Below are positions 1 to 6,138 of a DNA stretch of 11,788 nucleotides, piece by piece. Location of the stretch: contig CAMNDO010000007.1 in the NCBI GenBank assembly GCA_946535455.1, positions 1 to 11,788 on the forward strand, given 5' to 3'. The stretch is from an uncultured Caryophanales bacterium (GTDB lineage Bacteria > Bacillota_I > Bacilli_A > RF39 > UBA660). Position numbers and translations under genes: made by a program. The first letter of the stretch is position 1, and each line of letters opens with the position of its first letter. The notes beneath the pieces were generated by a model that was given only the letters and a program-made list of their open reading frames with translations, was not told where the DNA came from and ran no database searches.

Positions 1-428
1 AAATCTTTATGTTGATTCAATTAGTAGAGTATAGTGTTTTATTCTTAATCATTGGTCATCCTAACTGGTTAATTTTAGGATTGCTAGCTTGTGTTACAAC
101 AGTGATTCCATACTTTGGAGGGTTAATTACCAATATCATTGCGATTATTTTAGCAAGTGTTGTTTCAGTACCACTTGTCATTATGACGACAATTATTTGT
201 ATTATTTTCCCACAATTAGATGGATATGTGATTTCACCAAAAGTATATGGAAAAACATCAGAAGTAAATCCATTGATTACCATTATGGCAGTATCGATTG
301 GAGGAACAGTAGCAGGGGTAAAAGGAATTATCATAGCCTTACCATGTTATTTGTTGATTCGCGCAACCTATCATTTCTTCAAGAAAGATTTGAAAAAAGG
401 TGTCAATTTAGTAAAAGAAACGATTTAG
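1..428 (+). CDS. AI-2E family transporter, C-terminal part (5' end outside window)
   Basis: This is the last ~142 codons of an integral membrane permease of the AI-2E/YdiK/PerM family; the reading frame is open from base 3 and the start lies upstream of the window. The family exports or imports small molecules, with substrates known only for a few members. Seen here: hydrophobic helices separated by short loops, the family-like stretch TVIPYFGGLITN, the PKVYGKTSEVNPL segment (family pattern roughly PxxxGxxxxxxPL), and a final Gly-rich helix pair ending in a basic cytoplasmic tail (FFKKDLKKG). The stop TAG lies inside a terminator hairpin, so this gene ends its transcript and hisS starts a new one. 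The family call is fairly firm; the substrate is unknown. The Met codon at 9 is internal, not the start. Confidence 0.8.
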   Translation, partial: IFMLIQLVEYSVLFLIIGHPNWLILGLLACVTTVIPYFGGLITNIIAIILASVVSVPLVIMTTIICIIFPQLDGYVISPKVYGKTSEVNPLITIMAVSIGGTVAGVKGIIIALPCYLLIRATYHFFKKDLKKGVNLVKETI

Positions 429-440
429 TTTCTTTTTTTT
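413..440 (+). terminator. Rho-independent terminator of the AI-2E transporter gene
   Basis: The 9-bp arms AAAAGAAAC (413-421) and GTTTCTTTT (428-436) flank a 6-nt loop and run into T's up to 440. The stop codon of the upstream gene (426-428) straddles the loop and the 3' arm. Confidence 0.75.
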
Positions 441-452
441 ATAACAAAAGAA

Positions 453-481
453 TGGACGAAAATGGTAGAATGTTTTATAAT
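453..481 (+). promoter_or_regulatory. Promoter of hisS-aspS
   Basis: A perfect -10 TATAAT (476-481) has a 4/6 -35 TGGACG (453-458) 17 bp upstream. The predicted start near 488 gives a leader of about 20 nt with AAGGAG at 496-501. I see no T-box riboswitch: the leader is far too short for one. Confidence 0.65.
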
Positions 482-508
482 AGGAATAACTTGAAAAGGA
501 GTGATAAA

Positions 509-1855
509 ATGATTCAGAGACAAAAAGGATGTAATGACATCTATGGTAGAGAAGCCAAAATCTGGAAGTATATCGATACCGTAATCGATGCAATGATGGA
601 GAAGTATAATTACAGCTATATACGTACTCCTATTTTTGAGGCGACTGAATTATTCCATCGTGGGATAGGAGATACCACGGATATTGTAACCAAAGAGAGT
701 TATGATTTTGAAGACAAAGGAAAAAGAAAAATCACTCTTCGTCCAGAAGGTACGGCAGGAGTAGTCCGTAGTTATATTGAAAATAAAATGTATGGGGATC
801 CAAATCAACCAATCAAAGTGTATTACAATGGAACGATGTATCGTTATGAAAGACCACAAAGTGGAAGAGACCGTGAATTAACACAATTTGGTATGGAGAT
901 TTTAGGAACAGATGATCCATTAAGTGATGCAGAAATTATTAGTGCTGCAGTCAATCTTTATAAGATGTTAGGTTTAAAAGAAATCAAAGTCAATATTAAT
1001 AGCTTAGGAGATAAGGAATCTCGTGATGAATATCGAAAAGCATTAATGGAATATTTTAAACCTCATATCAAAGAGTTATGTGAAGACTGTAATGCAAGAA
1101 TCGATAAAAACCCACTTCGTATTTTAGATTGTAAGGTAGATCAAGAAAATGAAATCTTAAAGAATGCACCAAAGACAATCGATTACTTAAATGAAGAAAG
1201 TAGAGATCGATTTGAAAAAGTCCAAGAGTATTTGGAAATCATGCAAATTCCATATGAAATCAATCCTAGTATTGTAAGAGGATTGGATTATTATAACCAT
1301 ACGGTATTTGAAATTGAAGCAAAAGTAGAAGGATTTGGTTCCAATAATGTGATTGGAGCAGGTGGAAGATATAATGGTTTAGTAGAACAATTAGATGGAC
1401 CATCGACTCCATGTGTTGGTTTTGCTTCTGGTATTGGAAGACTTGTGAAAGCATTGGAATTAGAAAATGTAAAAGTTCCTATTGTAGAAGATATTGATTT
1501 ATTCTTGTTATATGTCAATGAAGATGAAAAGAAATATGCTGCCTACTTAACACAAGAACTTCGTTTAGCAGGTTTCATTGTGGATACCGATTACTTAGGT
1601 AGAGGATTAAAAGCACAATTTAAACAAGCGGATCGACTAAATGCAAAATTTACTTGTGTATTAAATAGTGAAGAATTAGATAATCAAGAGATAACCATTA
1701 AAAATAATCAAACAAAAGAAGAACAAACCATCAGTTTAGATGCCATTCTATACTATTTAGATGAACAATTAACATTGATGGGTGAGGAAGAAGAGGATGA
1801 TTGCTGTGATGAACATTGTCACTGTGGACATCATCATGAGGATGGTGAAGAATGA
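509..1855 (+). CDS. hisS: Histidyl-tRNA synthetase with a Cys/His-rich C-terminal tail
   Basis: Class II synthetase (448 aa) that charges tRNA-His with histidine in the cytoplasm. Visible motifs: TLRPEGTAGVVRS; motif 2 around Arg112 (YRYERPQSGRDRE, then TQFGMEILG); the histidine-specific RGLDYYNHTVFE beginning at Arg257; motif 3 ending GFASGIGRL; then an anticodon-binding domain from about residue 330. The ATG at 509 is chosen because AAGGAG lies 7 nt upstream, a promoter precedes it, and the protein then begins with the normal HisRS start (QRQKGCNDIYG); the frame is open further upstream but that part does not look like protein. Its TGA stop overlaps the aspS ATG (ATGA), so the two are translationally coupled. 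Odd: residues 426-448 form an acidic tail with Cys432, Cys433, His436, Cys437, His438, Cys439 and His441-443. This is not part of the catalytic or anticodon-binding fold and looks metal-binding. Confidence 0.97.
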   Translation: MIQRQKGCNDIYGREAKIWKYIDTVIDAMMEKYNYSYIRTPIFEATELFHRGIGDTTDIVTKESYDFEDKGKRKITLRPEGTAGVVRSYIENKMYGDPNQPIKVYYNGTMYRYERPQSGRDRELTQFGMEILGTDDPLSDAEIISAAVNLYKMLGLKEIKVNINSLGDKESRDEYRKALMEYFKPHIKELCEDCNARIDKNPLRILDCKVDQENEILKNAPKTIDYLNEESRDRFEKVQEYLEIMQIPYEINPSIVRGLDYYNHTVFEIEAKVEGFGSNNVIGAGGRYNGLVEQLDGPSTPCVGFASGIGRLVKALELENVKVPIVEDIDLFLLYVNEDEKKYAAYLTQELRLAGFIVDTDYLGRGLKAQFKQADRLNAKFTCVLNSEELDNQEITIKNNQTKEEQTISLDAILYYLDEQLTLMGEEEEDDCCDEHCHCGHHHEDGEE

Positions 1856-3594
1856 AAACATTCAATAATGGAAATTTTACCATTCAAGATTTAGGAAAAG
1901 AAGTTACCTTATTTGGATGGGTACAAAAGAAAAGAAATTTAGGGGGATTAATTTTTATTGATCTTCGTGATCGAAGTGGATTTGTTCAAATTGTGATTCG
2001 TCCAGAAGATTCTTTTTACGAATTAGCTAGTAGTCTAAAAACAGAATCTGTGATTCGAGTAGAAGGAAAAATTGCGGAAAGAGAAAGCAAGAATTTGAAT
2101 ACACCAACGGGAGAGATTGAAGTGTTAGTATCTTCTTTAGAATTATTATCTACTTCAGAAGATATTCCTTTTGAAATTACAGATGATACGACAGCATTAG
2201 AAGATACTCGATTAAAATATCGTTATTTAGATATTCGAAGAAATAAATTGAAAAACAATTTAATCTTAAGAAGTAACGTTTTACATTTTATTCGAAATAA
2301 AATGCATGATTTAGGTTTTATAGAAGTACAAACTCCAATTTTAACAGCGTCTTCTCCAGAGGGAGCTAGAGACTTTGTAGTTCCTTCTAGAAACTTTAAA
2401 GGAAAGTTTTATGCACTTCCACAAGCTCCTCAAATTTATAAAGAATTGTTGATGGTAGGTGGAATAGAAAAATATTTCCAAATTGCTCCATGCTTTCGAG
2501 ATGAAGATCCAAGAGCAGATCGAACATTAGAGTTTTATCAATTGGATTTGGAAATGTCTTTCGTAGAAGAAGAGGATGTTTTAAATGTAGGAGAAGATAT
2601 TTTCTATGATGTATTTTCTACTTTTTCCAACAAAACAGTAACTCCAAAACCATTCCCAAGAATTTCTTATCAAGAAGCCATTGATAAGTATGGTAGTGAT
2701 AAACCAGATTTGCGATATGAAATGTTGATTCAAGATGTAACCAATGTTTTTGAAAAGACAGAATTTACGGTTTTTCAAAATGTGATTCAAGAAAAAGGAA
2801 TTATCAATGCTATTGTGGTAAAAGATGGTGCTGATAAATATTCTAGAAAACAAATTGATGAATTAACAGAAATGGTTAAGAAGAGAAAAGCTTCTGGATT
2901 AGCCTATTTAAAATATGAAGAGGAAATTTCAGGAAGTATTGCGAAAGTATTAACGGATGAAGAAAAAGAAACCTTAAAAGAACAATTACAGGTAGAAAAG
3001 AACGACTTAGTATTTATCATCTCTGGAAAGAAGAATATTGTAAAAACCGCTTTGGGTGTTTTAAGAGTGAAAGTAGCAGAAGATTTGCATCTAGCAGATC
3101 CTTCTCGTTTAGAATTATGTATTGTTCATGATTTCCCAATGTTTGAATACGATGAAGAAAATGAAAAATGGGATTTTTGTCATAATCCATTTAGTATGCC
3201 AAAAGAAGAAATTAGAGAAGATAATTTAGAAAATATTTTGGCATATCAGTATGACTTTGTATGTAATGGAAATGAAATGGCTTCAGGTGCGATTCGTAAC
3301 CACAATTTAGATTCTTTAGCAAAAGGATTTGAAATGGTAGGATACGATAGAGAAGAAGTAGAAAATCGATTTAAATCTATCTTTACCGCATTCAAATATG
3401 GTGCACCTCCTCATGGAGGAATGGCTCCTGGAATTGATCGTATGATTATGTTGATTCAAGATGAAGAAAACTTACGAGAAGTACAAGCCTTCCCACCTAG
3501 TGCATCTGGGAATGATTTGATGATGGGTTCTCCTAGTGAGTTAACCAAAGAACAACTAGAAGAATTAGGAATTGTTATACAAACAGAAAAATAA
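1852..3594 (+). CDS. aspS: Aspartyl-tRNA synthetase
   Basis: Class IIb synthetase (580 aa, close to the usual ~590 for bacteria) that charges tRNA-Asp. Domains in order: OB-fold anticodon-binding domain (about 1-105, with GWVQKKRNLGGLIFIDLRDRSG); catalytic core with motif 2 FRDEDPRADR (Arg216) and LEFYQLDLE; the bacterial GAD insertion (about 290-420); motif 3 in PPHGGMAPGIDR (Arg530). Leu30 and Lys80 sit where I recall tRNA-Asp-specific (discriminating) enzymes carry Leu and Lys rather than His and Gly; this is inference from memory. The start overlaps the hisS stop by 4 bp. Its Shine-Dalgarno-like purines (GAGGATGGTGAAG) are the codons of the hisS tail. A weak AT-only hairpin with a T-run follows, so hisS-aspS is probably a complete two-gene operon. 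Confidence 0.97.
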   Translation: MKTFNNGNFTIQDLGKEVTLFGWVQKKRNLGGLIFIDLRDRSGFVQIVIRPEDSFYELASSLKTESVIRVEGKIAERESKNLNTPTGEIEVLVSSLELLSTSEDIPFEITDDTTALEDTRLKYRYLDIRRNKLKNNLILRSNVLHFIRNKMHDLGFIEVQTPILTASSPEGARDFVVPSRNFKGKFYALPQAPQIYKELLMVGGIEKYFQIAPCFRDEDPRADRTLEFYQLDLEMSFVEEEDVLNVGEDIFYDVFSTFSNKTVTPKPFPRISYQEAIDKYGSDKPDLRYEMLIQDVTNVFEKTEFTVFQNVIQEKGIINAIVVKDGADKYSRKQIDELTEMVKKRKASGLAYLKYEEEISGSIAKVLTDEEKETLKEQLQVEKNDLVFIISGKKNIVKTALGVLRVKVAEDLHLADPSRLELCIVHDFPMFEYDEENEKWDFCHNPFSMPKEEIREDNLENILAYQYDFVCNGNEMASGAIRNHNLDSLAKGFEMVGYDREEVENRFKSIFTAFKYGAPPHGGMAPGIDRMIMLIQDEENLREVQAFPPSASGNDLMMGSPSELTKEQLEELGIVIQTEK

Positions 3595-3618
3595 AAAGAA
3601 TATTCTTTTTATTTTTTT
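3593..3618 (+). terminator. Probable terminator after aspS
   Basis: A perfect 18-bp palindrome, AAAAAGAAT followed by ATTCTTTTT (3593-3610), starts in the aspS stop codon and is followed by A and seven T's (3612-3618). The stem is AT-rich and thus weak, but the same arm sequence is used after polA. Confidence 0.55.
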
Positions 3619-3625
3619 ACTTTTT

Positions 3626-3634
3626 TGGTATACT
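3626..3634 (+). promoter_or_regulatory. Extended -10 promoter for the 3658 gene
   Basis: TGG-TATACT (TGn at 3626-3628, -10 at 3629-3634) is an extended -10 element. The 17-bp-distant -35 position (3606-3611) is only T-rich. The predicted start is near 3641, followed by AGGTGA (3648-3653) and the ATG at 3658. Confidence 0.5.
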
Positions 3635-3657
3635 AGTATTAGAAAATAGGTGATAAT

Positions 3658-4260
3658 ATGCCGAAAAAAAAGAAACAAAAATTACAACAAAAACAAATTC
3701 AAAAAAATACATCGATTAATGTTTCTAATACCATTTATAAAATCAAAGCCAATGAAAGAAAGTATACTGCGATATTAGTTGTGTTTTTTATGGTTTGTTT
3801 TGGATTCATGGGATATTTTGCTTTTCGAATTGATGTTCCCATGGAATATATGACCGTAACACAAAGTGTGAAAGAAAATAGAGGAATTGTGAGTTCTAGC
3901 TCTACAATTACGTTAAGTAAAGAAGAAAATGTGACAGAAGAAGAAGGATTAAGAACTCCAGAAAATGAAGTAACGATTAAAAATAATATGATGGAGACCG
4001 TTTTCTATCAAGTCAAACTGATAGAAGATGAAATGATGCATGAAAAATGTGGATGTGATGAAAATCATGTTCCGATTGATTCCATTCGTTATTCGCTAGA
4101 TGGAAAAGAAGTATTAACCTTACCACCAGATGCCGTTCTTTGGGAAGGAACCTTAAAACCAACGGAAAGGATTCGTATTCCTCTTCAAATTTGGACGGAA
4201 AATATGGAACAAGAACACTTTCATGGAAGAATTGAAATTATAAAAAAAGCAAGTGAGTAA
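3658..4260 (+). CDS. Unknown membrane-anchored extracytoplasmic protein, possible camelysin/TasA-like beta-sandwich
   Basis: A 200-aa protein I cannot name. Seen: a very basic cytoplasmic N-terminus (MPKKKKQKLQQKQ), one hydrophobic segment at about 36-57, then an extracytoplasmic part of about 140 residues. That part holds a Ser/Thr- and Glu-rich linker (about 77-105) and a beta-rich domain (about 104-195) with the pattern EVTIKNN...FYQVKLI...IRYSLDGKEV...LWEGTLKPTERIRIPLQIWTEN...FHGRIEI. This pattern (neighbouring strands, a 'GTLxPxE' turn, an IW strand, a final HGxI strand) recalls camelysin/TasA-type beta-sandwiches; that is a resemblance, not an identification. Cys131 and Cys133 lie in a KCGCDENH turn and could bind metal or form a disulfide. 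The gene has its own promoter and an AGGTGA site, and converges on the hydrolase with no bases between the two stop codons. Confidence 0.75.
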   Translation: MPKKKKQKLQQKQIQKNTSINVSNTIYKIKANERKYTAILVVFFMVCFGFMGYFAFRIDVPMEYMTVTQSVKENRGIVSSSSTITLSKEENVTEEEGLRTPENEVTIKNNMMETVFYQVKLIEDEMMHEKCGCDENHVPIDSIRYSLDGKEVLTLPPDAVLWEGTLKPTERIRIPLQIWTENMEQEHFHGRIEIIKKASE

Positions 4261-4272
4261 TCACTTGTTTTT
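4242..4272. terminator. Bidirectional terminator between convergent genes
   Basis: The 7-bp arms CAAGTGA (4250-4256) and TCACTTG (4261-4267) enclose a 4-nt loop. T5 follows on the plus strand (4268-4272), and A7 precedes (4242-4248), which is T7 on the minus strand. The TAA of the plus-strand gene (4258-4260) fills the loop and the TGA of the minus-strand gene (4263-4261) is in the arm. Confidence 0.75.
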
Positions 4273-5019
4273 GAGTAGAATAGAAAGAATGCTCAAAGTA
4301 AGATAAGGATTTTCTAAATAAGAAAAATGACCTTTCCCTTTATAACAAATAAGAGAAGAATTTGGAATCAGTTTCTTCAAAAGATAAGCATCTTGTAAAG
4401 GAGTATCACGATCTTTTTCTCCCCAAATAAGTAATACTTCGGAAGGAATATTTTGATAAAATTTTCGTAAATCAGTGGATATAATATTTTGAAATGTTTT
4501 TCTCATAGAAATAGGAAGATTTTGATAATCTTTCGAAGAAAACTTCAAAAATAGAAAATGGAAGTATTTTTTTTGAAATTTTTTTGGAAGCAAAAAAGAT
4601 AGTTTTTTGAAGAAATGGTAGAGTTTGGTTCGGAAAGAAAATATTTTCTTTCTTCGAATTCCCGCAACATCAAAGAAAATACAGAAAGAGGTAGGATAGT
4701 GATATTTCCCAATTAAAAGGGATGCGATTCTTCCTCCAAAAGAATGGGCAATGATAATAGGGTTCTGAATTTGAAAAAATGTTAAAAATCGTTGAATAAC
4801 AAGGGAATAATCGTCTATGGTTAATTCTTTTTTTGGAATAGGACTCTTTCCAAAAGAAGGATAATCTAAAATATAAATGGTGTAATCTTTTTGAAAATAT
4901 TGAATGATAAAATCAAAAGTTTTCCGAGTATTTCCCCAACCTGGAAGAATTAAAATGACGGGTTTTTTCTCTCCAAATTTCTCATAATAGAAAGAAAATA
5001 GAGAATCTTCAAAAATCAT
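4261..5019 (-). CDS. Alpha/beta hydrolase, probable serine hydrolase of unknown substrate
   Basis: A 252-aa single-domain alpha/beta-hydrolase fold protein, probably cytoplasmic (no signal peptide). Visible: oxyanion-hole region ILPGWGNTRKTF (about 24-35), the LDYPSFGKSP loop (51-60), nucleophile elbow AHSFGG with Ser93, candidate catalytic Asp203 in WGEKDRDTPL, and His231 in GKGHFSYLENP. The triad therefore looks intact. A basic, aromatic-rich cap lies at about 121-165. The start at 5019 is chosen because TAGGTGA lies just upstream at the right distance; an in-frame extension to 5115 would run into the 6S RNA and looks non-coding. The gene is divergent from 6S RNA and convergent with the surface-protein gene. 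Esterase, lipase or a pathway hydrolase are all possible; the substrate cannot be deduced. Confidence 0.85.
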   Translation of the reverse strand: MIFEDSLFSFYYEKFGEKKPVILILPGWGNTRKTFDFIIQYFQKDYTIYILDYPSFGKSPIPKKELTIDDYSLVIQRFLTFFQIQNPIIIAHSFGGRIASLLIGKYHYPTSFCIFFDVAGIRRKKIFSFRTKLYHFFKKLSFLLPKKFQKKYFHFLFLKFSSKDYQNLPISMRKTFQNIISTDLRKFYQNIPSEVLLIWGEKDRDTPLQDAYLLKKLIPNSSLICYKGKGHFSYLENPYLTLSILSILLKNK

Positions 5020-5056
5020 AAAATCACCTATTTTAGTGTATGAATGAAAAAAAAGA

Positions 5057-5085
5057 TTGTGAAAATGAAAGTTTTGTGGTATGAT
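5057..5085 (+). promoter_or_regulatory. Promoter of the 6S RNA gene
   Basis: -35 TTGTGA (5057-5062), 17-bp spacer, and extended -10 TGG-TATGAT (5077-5085). Transcription would start near 5092, exactly where the closing stem of the RNA begins. The -10 forms the symmetric TATGATA (5080-5086), which reads TATCAT on the other strand and could also serve the divergent hydrolase gene. Confidence 0.75.
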
Positions 5086-5091
5086 AAGTTT

Positions 5092-5272
5092 GTCAGAGAG
5101 GTACGTTAGGCACAATAAAACCGACGAAAATAACGATAAGGGAGTCTAGAACTGTTATCGGTGTTGAATGCTTAGCTTTGACTAAGAATCCTAATGATAA
5201 CATATGGACACCCACTTGGTCTTTGGGCTGAGGTTTTATCGTTTGTCTTTCGATATCCTCTGGCTTTTTTTT
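5092..5272 (+). ncRNA. ssrS: 6S RNA (RNA polymerase-sigma regulator)
   Basis: 6S RNA mimics an open promoter, binds housekeeping RNA polymerase holoenzyme and lowers transcription in stationary phase. Visible fold: closing stem 5092-5098 with 5258-5264, extended by 5100-5105 with 5251-5257; second helix 5115-5122 with 5232-5239; large central bubble whose 3' side forms a small CCCA/TGGG hairpin (5211-5214 with 5224-5227); upper stem TGTTATC (5153-5159) with GATAACA (5196-5202); apical hairpin CTTAG/CTAAG (5171-5175 with 5182-5186). Eight T's (5265-5272) follow the closing stem, which can act as terminator. Length (~175-180 nt), the bubble with its 3' hairpin, the strong promoter and a site between aspS and tcdA, as for Bacillus bsrA, all support the call. 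No sequence search was run. Confidence 0.85.
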
Positions 5273-5299
5273 GCAATAAAATTCGTTTTATGATAGAAT
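5271..5299 (+). promoter_or_regulatory. Promoter of the 5326 gene and tcdA
   Basis: -35 TTGCAA (5271-5276), 17-bp spacer, extended -10 TGA-TAGAAT (5291-5299). Its -35 shares two T's with the U-run that ends the 6S RNA. The predicted start near 5306 rules out the GTG at 5308 as a useful start codon and favours ATG 5326. Confidence 0.55.
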
Positions 5300-5325
5300 A
5301 ACCAATTGTGAAAAGAGGTGAGAAG

Positions 5326-6138
5326 ATGCTGATATTACCAATCATTAATCGAGGAAGAGTAATGAATATAGAAATAACATTAAAAGGTTCTCATAAGATT
5401 CGTTCTAAAGTACATTATAAAGGTGCAGAAGAAAAAGAAATCATTGTGAATCGTGAAAAATATTCAAACTCTATTTTTCAAGATCCTAAAAAAGAAAGTG
5501 CACCAACAGAATTTATTCGAAGTAAATCCATTCTATATCCTAGAAACTTTCTAGTCACAACGAAAACAGAAACCACATCTGATCGATATGATGTGTATGA
5601 AGTATCTCAACCACCCAAAAAAGTGAATGAAAGTTTAGAAAAACTTTATGGAAAAGTCATTACCGATTACCAAAATGAAATTCCCGATACGAGTCGAAGA
5701 GGAAGATATGTATCTCTTCAAGAATTAGGAATGGAAAAAGAATTAACAGAAGAAAAAATTGCGAAATTAAAAAGAGTCATCGAAGAGATGAAACAAAAAG
5801 ACGCATACCATGAAAATATACCAGAAAAGGAAGTACAAGACTTCAAAGATATCCTTACTTTTATACAACATTTTCAGTGGTCTGTGATTCCTTCTAGTAC
5901 CATAAAAGAAACAAGTCTACAAGATACATTAAAAGCACTAGAAGTATTAAATAGTAGGGACTATCGTCATTTAAATAAGTATTATCATACAGCAAAGGCC
6001 AATCAAGAAATTTATACAAAACTATCTTATATTCACCAAATTCTATATGGAGAACCTCTTCATTTGATTGAATCTCCAAAGAAAGAGAAAAAATATATGA
6101 AAACAAAGGAAGAAAATGATTATGGACAAGTCGCATAA
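5326..6138 (+). CDS. Unknown cytoplasmic protein upstream of and overlapping tcdA
   Basis: A 270-aa Lys/Glu-rich protein that I do not recognise. No signal peptide, membrane helix, Cys-rich motif or nucleotide-binding loop is visible. The N-terminal ~100 residues look beta-rich (MNIEITLKGSHKIRSKVHYKG, then EFIRSKSILYPRNFLVTTKTE). The middle has an amphipathic charged helix at about 127-150 (ELTEEKIAKLKRVIEEMKQK). The C-terminal part is helical with HLNKYYHTAKANQEIY and ends in a basic/acidic tail. Start ATG 5326 follows AGAGGTGAG (5313-5321) by 4-6 nt; ATG 5362 (MNIEITL), preceded by GAGGAAGAG, is a real alternative. It overlaps tcdA by 23 bp and shares its promoter, so the two are co-transcribed. 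That proximity alone does not make it a tRNA-modification protein. Confidence 0.75.
   Translation: MLILPIINRGRVMNIEITLKGSHKIRSKVHYKGAEEKEIIVNREKYSNSIFQDPKKESAPTEFIRSKSILYPRNFLVTTKTETTSDRYDVYEVSQPPKKVNESLEKLYGKVITDYQNEIPDTSRRGRYVSLQELGMEKELTEEKIAKLKRVIEEMKQKDAYHENIPEKEVQDFKDILTFIQHFQWSVIPSSTIKETSLQDTLKALEVLNSRDYRHLNKYYHTAKANQEIYTKLSYIHQILYGEPLHLIESPKKEKKYMKTKEENDYGQVA

Noticed and set aside
89..508. A 140-residue N-terminal extension of HisRS reaching back into the AI-2E gene
   Set aside because: It overlaps the permease gene in another frame, crosses a terminator and the hisS promoter, has shadow-like composition, and ATG 509 has an ideal ribosome site and the normal HisRS N-terminus.
2581..2853. 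Minus-strand open frame inside aspS, and similar ones inside hisS, polA and tcdA
   Set aside because: Low-complexity shadow translations (rich in Phe, Ile, Tyr, Asn) of AT-rich genes, without ribosome sites or recognisable domains.
5020..5115. A longer hydrolase with 32 extra N-terminal residues
   Set aside because: It would overlap the 6S RNA promoter and gene; ATG at 5019 has an AGGTGA site and the protein begins normally there.
5092..5272. T-box, S-box or other riboswitch leader in the gene-free stretch
   Set aside because: The fold is one long rod with a central bubble closed by its ends, with its own promoter and an end right after the closing stem; no T-box sequence or anticodon-specifier arrangement is seen.
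5308..5325. GTG start six codons earlier for the unknown 5326 gene
   Set aside because: It lies about 2 nt after the predicted transcription start and has no ribosome site, whereas ATG 5326 has AGAGGTGAG before it.
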